Positions 21,061 through 32,700 are shown, counted from the first letter of the stretch. The stretch: DNA of 64,000 nt from Anthoceros angustus (GCA_010909165.1 VJWM01000197.1:341477-405476); one strand, 5' to 3'. Notes: generated by a model from the letters alone, not told the origin. Translations and numbers: made by a program.

Positions 21061-24000
21061 TCCAAGCTGCGAACCATTGATTCTTGGAGATCACCATCAA
21101 AAGATTCAAGTCCATCTCGAAGTCAAAGCAAAGATGGGGGTGAGCCCCTGCCAGGTCGCCTGCTGGAAACTGCCTCAGATCCACTCAATGTGATAGAACT
21201 CTTCTCCTCCGAGACTTCAAGCTGGGGAGGATTCCCCAACAATGTTGATGAGGTGTCCACAACACACAATCTGCAAGTCCAAGCTGAAGATGTTACTCAC
21301 AATGTTGTGTGTGAAGGTAGCCCAACCCTACTAGAAAAGGCAGCCTATGTTACAGTCATTGTTGCAATTTTATGTTACACTTCTAAATTGCAACATGCTA
21401 TGTAGGCTTGGTATTAAGTTTGACACTATTCCCTTCTCATGCTATCACCATCTTAACACGAACCTGGCTCTCTCTCTCATCACCTCACCCTCCTAAGTAC
21501 ACCCTCCCTCTCACAAGCATTGTTTATGATTTCAAACATATACTATGAAAACTTGCTTATGTTACAGTCCTTTGTTACAATTTCATGTAACACTTTCCAT
21601 TTGCAACACGCATTAAGTTAGTTGGCTTGGTGTTAAGTTTGTCTCCTCTTAACACCTCCTCCTCCTCTTCCTCTTCTGCCTCCTGGAGAGAGAAGGAGGG
21701 AGGACTAGGGGGGGGGAGAACATTCAGGTGCGTTAAAAAAGAGCCAGTGGAAGTCGACAGTTCGTGGCCGTGGGGGGGACACGTAATGGCGGTGACGCAG
21801 AGGAGAACATGGAGGCAGAAGAGGAGGCGGTCGATGAAATTCAAGATGTGCCTTTTGAGGAGGCACTGGAAAGAGAAAAATAGGCTGTTGTGCTAGAAAT
21901 TTGGGACATAAAGATACGTCAAGATTTGCACAAATGGTAAATACAAAGTACCATATAATAAACATGTACAGACCAGCATATGTACGTAACTCGTATGACA
22001 TACATATTTATTACATACAAAATATAATATGAACATATATCATTGAAAATATGATACCGTATATGTCACCGTAAACGATACACGTATAGTACAAAGAACG
22101 TATTGATATGAGCATTTATGTGTGGTGGTATTGATAGGCGTATTAGTAGTAATGACTATGTAAAACTTGCTATTCCATAGGGCAAAAGTAAAAAGAGAAT
22201 GGTAGGTGGGGAGGAGATTCGGTACCAAGCCTAGAAAAGTGTTACAAGACTTTTCTTGTAACACTTTATATGTTGCAATCTTGAGAGAGGACAAAAGCAC
22301 CTCTCACTTCATCTCAACATAATTGCAACACCCTTGCAACATGATTGCAACAAAAGCGCTGGTCTATATCTAGTTTGATGGCGTTGGAGCCTCCACTTGT
22401 GCTCTTTGCCGTTGGCCAATTGCGATCCACTTCCATTGTGGAACCCCGGTAGCCACATCTTCCTCCTCCAGTATGGGGCGTATGTCCCACTCCATTGCCC
22501 TCCCCCTCCTTCCCCTAAACCCAAACTTAACTATGGAGGAAGCTCGCAGGCTGGTTGATGCTTTGCCTACTAAGGCTGATGCTCGTGATTTTTGCAGGCG
22601 CCTGATGATCATGGGGAGGTGTTTCGGGGAAATCATCATAATGAGTCAGGTGCCCACTCTCTATCGCCCTGATATAAATGATTGGATTGAGGGGCTGCGC
22701 GTGAATATCCGCTTGTTGTATGGCGCGTGAATATCCGCTTGTTGTATGACGCGGTGCAGCGACGATGTGAAGAAGGCGAGGCATAGAAATGGCCATGGGA
22801 CGACGCGCGCAGGCGGAGCAGGAATAGTAGTGTGGCTACATTTTTTACAACCAGAGATTCCTGCAGTCTTAGAAATTGTGATTTTGGCCTTTACGTAAAG
22901 GTGGCTTCAGTATCATGAGCCTGTTTCATTGCTGCAAGGCTTTAAATTTGTGAGCCTGTTTAATTTTCCTTTTGCTTGCTGCTGTTTTTACTGCTTATTG
23001 CTGTTTCAACTGCCATGGTGCTGTTTGAGAGGTGTTAAGGTACCATGCCATGAGTTGGTACTGTAACACGCGGAGTTCATTTACATGTGGGATTGTAAAC
23101 CCCAACGCCTGCCCGAGGTTGAACATTCCTGCGGTGATCGCGACATCCCATTGGAGAAATGGTTTTCCCCCGCAATTGCTCCATGGATTCTGGGCTTGAT
23201 TGAGTGTCTTATAAGCCCTTCGGTAGGGTCTCGTTGTTACACAAGACTCTCCGTTTACATCCATTCACAAGCCGTTTAATTTCAACAAAAGGAGGTCGTA
23301 ATAAGTCAAAGCACAATATTTATATAGCAACCCATAGGATAATTGCGCTTAAAATGTAGGTTACAATGTAATTTATTATAATAATTTATTTCACGGTAAT
23401 CGGTTGTAAATCAAGGTCAATGCTTTACAAAAGCCATCCGGACCTGCCCATTTACGAGGGAAGGTACATACAAGGTAATTTGCTAGTTCTAAAATGCAAT
23501 TGCAAACCATGGCCTCGTACTTACAACACATGTGATTTACAACAATGCATACAAAGGCAAAAATTGATGACGTTGTGAACCGGGCTTCAACCGCAGCAAC
23601 GATCCCCACCAAAGCATATTAACAATATGCGAGGGAAGGTACATACAAGGTAATTTGCTAGTTCTAAAATGCAATTGCAAACCATGGCCTCGTACTTACA
23701 ACACATGTGATTTACAACAATGCATACAAAGGCAAAAATTGATGACGTTGTGAACCGGGCTTCAACCGCAGCAACGATCCCCACCAAAGCATATTAACAA
23801 TATGAAAGTACAACGGAATTTAGGAATAATCAATTGAAAAGAAAGCCGAACCTCCAATGTGATTTTGCCAGCATTGTAATAAGATATAGCCATGTTGTAA
23901 AACGTAGCCTAAATAATTTCAATATGATGGGTGTCCATCGCCCTGCAGCGGGAGCTGGCCAACGCGATATATAGGACGACGGCAAGCGTGGAGCAGGCGG

Positions 24001-24544
24001 CATTATTGATACCAGCGTGAGGTAGGCCCTTTCCTATCCCCGATCTTGATATCTTTGGTGTGGGTAGACAGTTATAAGATTGGCGACAACGGGGTTAGTC
24101 CCTATGGTATGGTGCCCTCATAAGGGTTATTCCGATAGGTTTTCCATTTCTTTTTCATAATAAATTCTCCATTTTCGAATCGGGTCTCGTACTCTATGTA
24201 CCGACTAGTTTTTTCACCAGAGAGTTGTGACTCTGGAGGCCTGTGCTCGAGGCCACGGTCACGAACGGCATCTTCTTTGCTTGGGCATAAATAGGTGCAT
24301 CGTTGGGATGGACTTGGCAAACTCTGTAGGTGACTGGAGCGACTCCGGTTAGGGCGGATGGAAGGTTGGAAACCTAGAGGCCTGCATATCCCATCCGAAT
24401 TCCACTCCACGCTCTCGGTGCCGGGACGTGACGGCCCGCACTGCTCATGAGCTACATACATTGCTGTCCTTTGCCAGTACAGGGCGACATCACGGTTTGC
24501 TGCAAATCACTTTGGCGGGGGAGATCGGTTTGTTGGAGGAGGAC
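21061..24544. other. Repeat-rich intergenic region
   Basis: No supportable gene. Contains a diverged direct repeat (21343-21430 versus 21550-21640, sharing TATGTTACAGTC, TTGTTACAATTT and TTGGTGTTAAGTTTG-like words), purine-rich DNA near 21660-21720, an open segment at 22473-22730 of protein-like composition (MEEARRLVDALPTKADARDF) that I do not recognise, and a 175-bp tandem duplication (listed). The 22.4-kb segment could be an exon of a decayed gene. Confidence 0.5.
23455..23804. repeat. Near-perfect 175-bp tandem duplication
   Basis: Units 23455-23629 and 23630-23804 both begin CGAGGGAAGGTACATACAAG and end in AACAATATG; no differences were noticed. Identity suggests a very recent event or an assembly duplication. 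Confidence 0.95.
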
Positions 24545-25873
24545 ATGGGTTGGGATTCCAAACCTTTCATTGGTAGCAAAAGGAGGAGGCCTGATGTGGA
24601 GGATGAAGTGTATTTGGACAACTTCCACACTCACAAAAGATACCTTTCGGAGGTGGGTGCCTGGGCTTGCATTTCCTCGTTTTGGTGTTTGCTCGGGCCG
24701 GGCCGATGCGAATGGCAACTCGTGTTGGTTCTTCTGTCTCGCAGGTTATGGCGTCTAGCTTGAACGGACTGAGAGTAGGGGAGGCTGCCTCCAACAGCAC
24801 CAGGCCGTCACCGTCCCTGTCAGATCCCCTGGCCTCCCCCGCCCGTACTGACACAGGCTGTTTCTCGAGATCAGCGTCATCGTTTCCAAGCCTGGGGTAT
24901 GTGTTCGGTTTGTTGTTGAGTTGAATTCAGAATTGGGGTGATGGAGAGGTTGGTCTGACCGGAAGGGATTGATATTAGGGATGATCTGTCAACTTTGGAC
25001 TCCCCCATGTCCGAGGACAGTGATGAGAGCGTTGGCTATCGGATGCGTGGTGTGGAGAGTATGCAGCAAGGTGTTGTGGAAGCTTCTTCACTGAGTCCAT
25101 CCTCTCCGCCACGGCGGACGCAGAGAATACCGAGCTCACACAACCTTCCTGCTGGGTCCTCCTCTTGGACACCGACACCGATGCGGTCTCCGTATGCTTC
25201 TTCCCATCCTCTGCCCTGTTCTCGACCTCGCAGCAACGAAGCAGAAGGTCGTCTGCCGCCCTCGCCAAGTGATGCCTGTCAGTCGGCGGATTTGCGGAAG
25301 GCTACCTTGTTACGGGCTTTGCACCGAGCTCAGTCACCAAGCCGACCTGCGTCTTCTGTGGTCAGAAAAGACAAGGTGACCGTTCCTGATGTACAGCACA
25401 GTGTGGTGGAAGTTGCGAGTGTGGCTGAGCAGACTGGATGCAACAGTGAGGTGCTGGGGTCCCCTCTACGTGGAGCCTTCCTTGGAGCAGCAGGACGAAG
25501 TTCAAGGGTGCGCAGCTTGCTTCTGGATGAGCAGCCAGCTATGTTCACTGGTGCCACATCTTCTGAGGCTTCATTGTCATCTGGGAATGAAGATCGGCAG
25601 TTGGGGAAGTCACATAGCGTTTCGGTAGTCGATGGTTCTGATTGTAAAATGAAGAGTGGTTCCGACCCTTCGAGCTTAAAGCCTGAGATATCTTTCAGCT
25701 ACTCTTCCAAGGACGGCAATGTGTCTGACACGGAATCCTCCTTGTCACGGAAGTCTGCTAGGGCTTCTTGCTCAAAAACCAGTGCAAGGAAGCCGCCTAC
25801 AGCACAGGTGAAGCAGGCAGAGGTGGATGAGGGGCTCCCGACCAGGACTGGCCAGGTGGCCAGCATCTGGTGA
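24545..25873 (+). CDS. Ser-rich plant protein of unknown function
   Basis: Three exons join in phase: 24545-24652, 24745-24896 and 24979-25873 (introns of 92 and 82 bp), giving 384 residues. The N-terminus reads KRRRPDVEDEVYLDNFHTHKRYLSE followed after the first intron by VMASSLNGLRVG, then LSDPLASPAR and STLDSPMSEDSDES. From memory, a similar order (YLDNxHxHKRYLSExMASSLNGLxVG ... SPMSEDSD) occurs in uncharacterised plant proteins; this needs a search. A short basic stretch (SKRRRPD) could be a nuclear signal. The rest (from about residue 95) is Ser/Pro-rich and probably disordered. The start Met lies directly before the conserved block. It is convergent with the next gene, with 167 bp between stop codons. 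Confidence 0.65.
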
Positions 25874-26040
25874 GACGCAAGAAGCGGCGGCGAGAAAACT
25901 GATGGAAAGTCACGAGCTTTGTTCACTATCTTTGTACATAACAGGCCTCCCATTGGCCCTTGTAAGCTGAATCTGTAAGTATGACTGGACATCTGGCTTC
26001 CCTTCTTCTACTGCACCGTTCTGGCACTTGTCGACAAACC

Positions 26041-27263
26041 TTACGGTCTCATGCTCAACGCACCCATGTAGAAGAGGCTGATTTGCCTTAGCACCCACTC
26101 GTAGTCTGTTTGCATTCCCAGAGTGTGAAGGCCATGATCAACGACTTCCTTGTCAACCCATGATTTCTCGATGTCATAGTGCAGCAGATTCTCCAACACC
26201 CGCAGGTCGTGTGAATATTCAGGATGCCTGCCACTCAAGAGGCACAGATCTTCCTCAAAGGCTTCAAACGGAAGCAGGTATCGAGACAACCCAATGGTGG
26301 TAACTTAGAGTATCTTACCCACAGAATGTGAGAAAGTGGTGAGGCTTGTACTGAACTCGACGTCACCGACCACAACAGCCCGAGTTGGTAAGTCATGAAG
26401 GAGGACAGATATGGGACAGAACGGACTGGAATGAAGACAGCAATACTTGCCAGGGCCTGGTACTCGGTAGTGTTGTTAGAGGCAAGAGAGACGAAGCCCG
26501 GCGGCAGCTCCAGAACAGCATCATTGTGGTGGTAATGCATTCTGAAGTCGACCCGATCAGTGGCAAAGAGACGCTGTGCCTGCCCCGTGAGCTTGGCCTC
26601 GCGGACAGAGACTTCAGAGCCCTACCATCACCATGACCATCAATTTAACCATAACCATGCAAATGAGCACGCACAGCTATCTCACGTCTCCAAAGTGACG
26701 ATTCAATGTCCGACCTTGGGGTTGCGATCTACATGGCCACCCAGAGCCGCTGGAATGGCTTGGTGACCGAAGCTGATCCCGCAAGTCTTCACTTCCCCCC
26801 TGTCTAAGCCCCGTATGTTCTGCCCATACCCGGGGAGCAGCACGCAGCCTTCAGAACACTGACCCAAGTAAGGGCACACAAACCCCAGCAGCGTGCACTC
26901 TTACCTCCAGCAGCGTTTGGATCCAGGGATCACCATCATACACCCCGCTCAAAGATCCTGATATGAGCACACCGTCGAACTGGAGCACATCGTCAGGATA
27001 TTCTCCTGCCTTCACATCGAAGCCTGACAAGACGGACGCTGACACAGTGAGACGCGTTTCGGACTAGTTGAGAATTCGTCTTATGTTCAGAGACTTCCAC
27101 CGGTGAGACGGATGCTGGGAAGGTCAGAGGTTCTGGAATGATCGAAGGCCCGCTGCAGCAACGTGAGATAGCCACCAGTGAGGGAGTAGACCTCGGGCCG
27201 GAGATGCTCCTCCAGCCGCTCGCACTGGTAGAGAGCTACTCGTAAGCCAGCTCTCAATGCCAT
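26041..27263 (-). CDS. Gamma-glutamyl-peptidase-like class I glutamine amidotransferase, nucleophile Cys read as Ser
   Basis: Six exons in phase: 27263-27101, 27023-26905, 26858-26830 (microexon, least certain), 26799-26715, 26621-26447 and 26261-26041; 263 residues, close to the roughly 250 of plant gamma-glutamyl peptidases (GGP). These cytosolic enzymes process glutathione conjugates in glucosinolate, camalexin and glutathione metabolism. Landmarks: VYSLTGGYLTLL (N-terminal TYGGY region), FDVKAGEYPDD, FDGVLISGS, DGDPWIQ, GISFGHQ, ALGGHVDRNPKG, HHNDAVLELPP and GRHPEYS. The class I triad is Cys-His-Glu. Here His203 and Glu205 are present, but the nucleophile in the usual GICFGHQ is Ser113 (AGC, complement of 26772-26774). 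Either the protein is catalytically altered or inactive, or there is a one-base error. It is convergent with the upstream-numbered gene and tandem with the F-box gene. Confidence 0.75.
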
Positions 27264-27583
27264 CGAAGTAGGACAAGCCTCCAGGCCGCTCGATGTTTCG
27301 CTGTTCTATAGGTAAGGGTTCATCAGAACAAGTGTCAGCCGGATGGCTACTCCAATAGAATGGAAAAGAAGATTTTAATTGTTGTCCACCAAGGACGCAT
27401 TTCGTCAGTGAATTCAGATTGTCTGGATGCATGCATGTATGTCTGTAGCTTTAATCCTCTGATATCCCTATGGATGTACATATGTGAAATGATGCCCGTA
27501 CTTCCACCAGTCGAGGTTCAATGTGCAAAATGGGGCAGGGCCCGGGACATCCCGCGAGGTACTGGTACTCGAGATGAAGCCCC

Positions 27584-29047
27584 TCACCGCCGCGAATGAA
27601 CAAAACTGGAGACAACTGATATGCGTCCGCCAATTTTCCTGCGCAACTGCTTAGCCCGAGCCCTGGAGACGCCGGGACAGTCCTGTACATCGATGACCTT
27701 CAAGTTACGTAATAACGTCGCTGTATGACTGCCCAGCTCAGCAAGACCCCGGTCCGTGACACCGGATTTGGACACGCACAACTGGCGCAGTGCGTCATTC
27801 TTTCGGGAGTGCATCAGAGCGCGGAGTCCTTGATCGGTGACTGCACCATCTTTCACACTCACAAGCTGCAGTCTAGCTTCACTTCCAGCCAGTAGCTCGA
27901 GAATGGGGTCACCGACTGCACAGCCCCTCAGCTTCACCTTACTCAGCCTGTTCTGGCATTGCTCAACCACTGATCCCACTCCTGCACCTGTCACACGGCG
28001 ACACCCAGTGAGATCCAGCTGCTGCAGATTCCGGAGCCGGGGTGCCATGGCTGCAAGCAGCTCGTCCGTCACAACATCAGTGCACGTCAGAGCCAGCACT
28101 TTCAGATTCCAACTCCCCCCGTCGGGAACCTGCGGGACAGGCAGACCCTCCTGTTTGTAGGCCATGGAGTTGAGCTCCAGATGTCGAAGACGGTTACAAC
28201 CTCGCAGCACCGTCATGAGACCCTCTCCGGTGAGTTTATAACATCCCAACAGACGCAGCTCAGAAAGCCTGGGGCACCCCCTTGTAAGGTCCGCTGCACC
28301 GTCGTCATCCAGCCCCGATGCCACCGTCAAATGCAGCGACCTCAACACATTCCCGTACCGTAACAACTGTGCCAAAGAACCCCCACGCAGGGTATGACAC
28401 TTCTCGATGGTCAGCGCTGACAGAGTTCTCGCAAATGCACCCACCACTTCGTAATCACGTTCTTCTAGCCAAGAGGCATCACGAAGAACCAACGCCCTGG
28501 TGTGCAGCGGGCATGCCCGGAGCAAAGCAACCTGCAAGAACAACCTGGCAATTCCAGGGTTTGGATCGAATCTCTCAAATCTCGCCACACGTTCCCTGTC
28601 GATCGCTCTACAGGTTGGCCCGAAGCACCCCTTCCTCTCCCTCAATTCAAGCAGAGCCAAATGGGCATGCCAATCCTTACAGACCAAAGAAGCTTCATGC
28701 CACTTCCCCCGTCTACGGACGTACATCAGAACGTGTTCGAGACATTCGCTATTCAGATAGCGTATGCCTTGAGGTTCGTCATCGTTCACAGATGTTCCAG
28801 CCTCAGCTCCGGCCCCCGCCGATGCGCCCCCAGGATTTGCGTCCCCAAGGTTGGCGCCCCCAGGGTCTGGCCGACGCCTGACCGCCCTCTCCTCACTCAC
28901 AACCACACCCCTCTCCCCCGAGCGCTTCCTGCTCCGCCGCTTCTCCCTCACCATGGCAACCATCAGCGGAAGCAACTTCCACACGCAGATGTTGAAAACC
29001 AACAGCAGCAACCCCCCCACCACAGACAGGACCTCGAACGAAGCCAC
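27584..29047 (-). CDS. F-box/leucine-rich-repeat protein with N-terminal membrane segment
   Basis: Intronless 487-residue frame. Residues about 7-33 form a hydrophobic segment (VVGGLLLLVFNICVW), followed by a basic stretch (REKRRSRKRSG) and a Gly/Ala-rich linker. An F-box-like motif follows (LNSECLEHVLMYV to ASLVCKDW, about 97-127), then cysteine-containing LRRs of the AMN1/FBL type (LRLLGCYKLTGEGL, LDLTGCRRVTGAGV, LKVIDVQDCPGVS). F-box/LRR proteins are substrate receptors of SCF (SKP1-CUL1) ubiquitin ligases; an N-terminal transmembrane anchor would tether such a ligase to a membrane. The start Met precedes the hydrophobic segment directly and fits it. The specific subfamily and substrate are not recognised. 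101 bp separate it from the CMC1-like gene upstream on the same strand. Confidence 0.75.
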   Translation of the reverse strand: MASFEVLSVVGGLLLLVFNICVWKLLPLMVAMVREKRRSRKRSGERGVVVSEERAVRRRPDPGGANLGDANPGGASAGAGAEAGTSVNDDEPQGIRYLNSECLEHVLMYVRRRGKWHEASLVCKDWHAHLALLELRERKGCFGPTCRAIDRERVARFERFDPNPGIARLFLQVALLRACPLHTRALVLRDASWLEERDYEVVGAFARTLSALTIEKCHTLRGGSLAQLLRYGNVLRSLHLTVASGLDDDGAADLTRGCPRLSELRLLGCYKLTGEGLMTVLRGCNRLRHLELNSMAYKQEGLPVPQVPDGGSWNLKVLALTCTDVVTDELLAAMAPRLRNLQQLDLTGCRRVTGAGVGSVVEQCQNRLSKVKLRGCAVGDPILELLAGSEARLQLVSVKDGAVTDQGLRALMHSRKNDALRQLCVSKSGVTDRGLAELGSHTATLLRNLKVIDVQDCPGVSRARAKQLRRKIGGRISVVSSFVHSRR

Positions 29048-29148
29048 TGCTGCTGCGCAACCAACCCCAACCCCACCCTCCTCCTACTCCCTACTCCCCT
29101 CCTCCTACGCCTCCCGATCCACACCTCCACCCAAACCCTCACCTAATC

Positions 29149-29418
29149 CTACTGCCGCTGCTCCCCTTTCTCCACCAGATACTGCTTCTTGTACTGCTCC
29201 AGCACATGGTCGTTGGTGTACTGATGCAAGCAGTCGTTCATCTCCTTAGATTGCTCCCGGCACGCCCACACGACAGAAAACGTTCTTCCCGCCGCGCAGT
29301 CCGCGAACTTGGCTAGCACGGCGTCACACTCCTTCAGCGCCCGATCCTTCATCTTCGTCCGCAACCCCTCTTCCACCTTCTTCTGCAGCCTCGACTCCCG
29401 CGCTGCCTTGGCGTCCAT
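29149..29418 (-). CDS. CMC1-like twin CX9C mitochondrial protein
   Basis: 89 residues with two CX9C motifs in a helical hairpin: C-DAVLAKFAD-C and C-REQSKEMND-C, spaced as in the CMC1 family, followed by the typical LxxYxNDxxxxxYKxxYL tail. Family members are imported into the mitochondrial intermembrane space by the MIA40 pathway, where two disulfides form, and assist cytochrome c oxidase assembly by stabilising COX1 intermediates and handling copper. Length is normal for the family. Met is 29 residues before the first cysteine of the hairpin. The gene is divergent from the CHERP-like gene, with 326 bp between start codons, which may form a shared promoter. Confidence 0.8.
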   Translation of the reverse strand: MDAKAARESRLQKKVEEGLRTKMKDRALKECDAVLAKFADCAAGRTFSVVWACREQSKEMNDCLHQYTNDHVLEQYKKQYLVEKGEQRQ

Positions 29419-29744
29419 TCCCTTGCCCTACTTGGCATCAGATGGCCATCTCCGCAATCGGACGCCTCGTCTTCTCCAGATCCTGCTCCGGCGCCGTCCA
29501 GGGACTATCCGAGAAGCTTCTGCGCTGCATCCAGTGATAGTAGGCATGGCGGGAAGGGTATTAAATAACGCGGATTAGGGTTTATATCATGTGCCCCGGA
29601 AAACACGACGATATCGATGCTGCGACGGTCTGTCATGTGACTGTGGGTTGAGATTTCTGCTGCTTGCATCCGGCAATCACTGATTGCGGTGTGTTTCTTG
29701 GCGGGAAGAGGATGGAGCTTGGGACCTGAAGCGCAACAGGCACT

Positions 29745-32190
29745 ATGGAGCAAGTGCAAGGCTACGGGCACGGCTACATGCAGCAGCCGGGCGTGCAAGT
29801 GCAACAGCAACAGCAGCCGCAGCAGGGCTACGCGCAGCAGTATGGGTACCATCCAGGAGGCTACCAGTTCGGGATGGCGGCAGCGGCTCCGCCTCCGGTG
29901 CAGGCGCAGGGATTCTTTAATCCCTGGGATCCGCCGCCGCCTCCCAGCCCGGCGCCGCTGGATGTGGACCTGCAGAAGAGGATCGACAAGCTGGTGGAGT
30001 ACGCTGCCAAGAACGGGCCTCAGTTTGAGGCTTTGATGAAGGAGAAGCAGAAGGATAGTCCGGCATACGCATTCTTGTTCGGGGCAGAGGGCCATGCTTA
30101 TTACAGGTACAAGTTGTGGATCACCATCAACCCGCACTTGGCTGGACTGAGTCAGGCTATACCTCAGGCTCTGAATCCGGGGCTCCTGGTTTTGAATGCA
30201 CCCGTCAATGCTCCTTTGGCACCTGTTCCCGGCCTGAACCCGGCCCTGAATCCGGGAGTGGCTGTCGGAGTGAGGCCGTTTGGCGGCCCTGTGTACTACG
30301 AGCAGCAGCAGCATCACCTCCACCATCACCACGGCCAGTTTCAGCCTGACAGATACGGAGGATATGGTGCTCAGCCTTTTGCAGCACAAGTTGCGTCATT
30401 GCCCCCGGATGTTGCAGCTGAGCTGAAGGGAGTTTTGGATAACTTGACTGGCAGTAAGGAGTCGATCAAGGTAGCCAAGACGTGGTTCTTGTCCCGGGCT
30501 GCTTATGCAGCCCCTCTGGCAGAGTCTATGAAGGATAGACTTCTTGCTACGGAGGACGTGGAACGACAGCTTCATGTGCTATTCGTAGCCAACGAGATCC
30601 TGCTGAACAGGTTTTGAATCCGGCTTCTGTGCTTTGGTGTTCTGATGGAATTGTCGGTCACTGTTGTTGGCTCTTTTGTGGTCAAGCTTGTCAGCATGTG
30701 AAAGGTCGTAGTTACAAGCTGCAGTTGAAGTTCGAAATGATGTTTGTGCAGAATGGGCCAGCGGAGCAATCCAAAGGAGCTTGATAATGAAGCGTTGGCT
30801 TTTCGGCCTGTTTTAGGTGCCATGCTGGGTGCAATATATCACAGCAAGCACAACGTGGAGTCCAACCAATCTCGGCTCCAGAAGATGTTGCAAGTCTGGG
30901 GTCAGGCGGAGGTTTATGACATCGACACTGTCAATCAACTGGAAGGAGAGATGGTTGCAGGGCCTCCACCGTTACCCAGGTTGCACCCGGTACCATCTAT
31001 GGTACCACCACCTCCGCCACCAGAAGCTGCAGCTCCAATACCGCAGGCAGCAATTCCAGGTACTTTAGTAACAAAGTGACTCCTTGCGATTGGTTAAATA
31101 GAATAGGTGTCCACGGATTCTTGGGGGGCATTGTTGAGATGCTTGGATTCGTCAAGTCTTGGGTCTCCCCCTGGCTAATGTCTGTGTATGCTCGGTTATG
31201 GGTGCAACAGGTCAGGTGCCATACACCTATCCCTCGCAGTGGCAGCAAGAACCTCAACGCAGCACCCAGCCACCTGACCATCAACAGGATCAACAGCCAC
31301 AGGCACCCCCACAACAGCAAGCTCCCCAGCCAGCCCAGCCTCAGCCACTGCAACCACAGCCATTGGTCCAGACCCAACCTCAGAGTCAGACTCAGCCTTT
31401 GTCGCAGCCACAACCAGCAGCAGCTGCAGTGCAGGTGCAGGCCCCATCACCCCCTCCGTCCTCTGCTTCCCAAGCTCCAGGGTTTAGCAACGTGCCTGCT
31501 GCACCTCAGTTTTTTAGCGCGTCAGGCTTCAACCCCTCAGGACCACAGTTTGTGGCAGCGGGGTCTGTTCCCACCTTGTATACTGGGATGACTACACCGT
31601 TCCTAAACCAAGTGCCAATACCTGTTGTTCCTCCGGTAACAACGCCAGCCATCGCTCAGCTCCCAAGCATAAGACCACCACTTGATGCCAGCACCCCTTA
31701 TCCTCTGTTCCCACCAGGGCTTATCCCTGGGATGGTTAGAAAGATGCAGATAGGCAGTGGTGTACCCTACTCTCCCTTGAGCCCTCTCGACATTCCTACT
31801 GTTATTCCGGCATCCACAGCGTCCGAGTCTTACATTTTGGAGCGCGTCTCCAAATTCTTCAACGACATCGGGGAGATCGATCCATTAGACGGGCAACAAA
31901 GGACAAGTGCAGATGGCGCCACCAACGACGACAGCGACGATGAAGAGAAAAGCCGTGATGGTGGGGCGCGCATACCTCCGATGCGTATGCAGGTGGACCT
32001 AGAAACAGGTACCCTTCCAGACGGGAGCGTGGAGCACAGACCCGGCGTTGGTGGTGCCGGGAGACTGGGTCTTGGAGCTGAGGCTGATCCCAACAAAGTC
32101 ACCCAATACGACGACGTCTACACATCTTACAGGAAGCAGCGTAGCACAAATTATCACACATCTCTTAGTGCTAGAGCTGTTTCAAGATGA
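29745..32190 (+). CDS. CHERP-like splicing-associated protein (SURP + CID domains)
   Basis: Three exons in phase: 29745-30610, 30752-31059 and 31211-32190; 717 residues. Order: Gln/Pro-rich N-terminus; SURP domain about 77-122 ([19 protein letters not shown], then AYYRYKLW), a splicing-factor interaction module; CID domain starting near 217 ([19 protein letters not shown], then IYHSKHN across the first splice), which binds the RNA polymerase II C-terminal domain; a long Gln/Pro-rich stretch; and a conserved C-terminus ([34 protein letters not shown]). This architecture matches human CHERP and its plant homologues, U2-snRNP-linked nuclear regulators of alternative splicing. The exon 1/2 junction recreates [18 protein letters not shown], typical for the family. 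Confidence 0.85.
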
Positions 32191-32433
32191 CCCTAGCCTT
32201 CGACTCAACAGGTATCTAGCTCTTCGAGAACCAATTAAATGTCACAATTCAGTTTCTTTGTGAACTGACGAGGGAATCGCCCCAAGACATAGGTAGGTAC
32301 CACCCTAGAGGCTTTCACGTTGCTTGGGCTTGTGTTCACGATCGCCCCCGTCCGTCGGCAATGACAACCTAATCTGACACACTAAAATTCTCGAAACGCA
32401 GAGAAACACACTTCAAGGCTGGCGAGTCCGGTC

Positions 32434-32700
32434 TCACGGTCTTCCCCCTCGCCGCTTTGCAGTCCCGCCGTCGACTCCTGTTGCGGAGGCTTCGTCCGGT
32501 ACCACGGTTTTCTGGACAATGACAACTGGCGTGCCTGTGGAATCCGTGTGCTTCCCTGCGAAGTACCAGAAGGAGTAACCCAGCACTAGAAAGTTGAGAA
32601 TCAGAATGGCTATCCAGAAGAGAGCCTCTGACCAGCTCCCCCAGTTCTCATCGCTGTGGTGCCCATGCCAATCGAATCCTGCTGCGCCGTCCATCTCCAC
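32434..32700 (-). CDS. Small single-pass membrane protein, unknown
   Basis: Intronless 88-residue frame. The N-terminal third is polar, rich in His, Trp and acidic residues (WHGHHSDENWGSWSE). A single aromatic-rich hydrophobic segment spans about residues 29-48, and the C-terminus is basic (AKRRGGRP). No family is recognised. The composition, with one clean membrane segment and an Arg-rich tail, is more protein-like than nearby random frames. Position supports a real gene: it fills the gap between the convergent CHERP-like gene and the divergent MAD1. A short 5' upstream region follows before MAD1's start at 33212. Confidence 0.5.
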   Translation of the reverse strand: MEMDGAAGFDWHGHHSDENWGSWSEALFWIAILILNFLVLGYSFWYFAGKHTDSTGTPVVIVQKTVVPDEASATGVDGGTAKRRGGRP

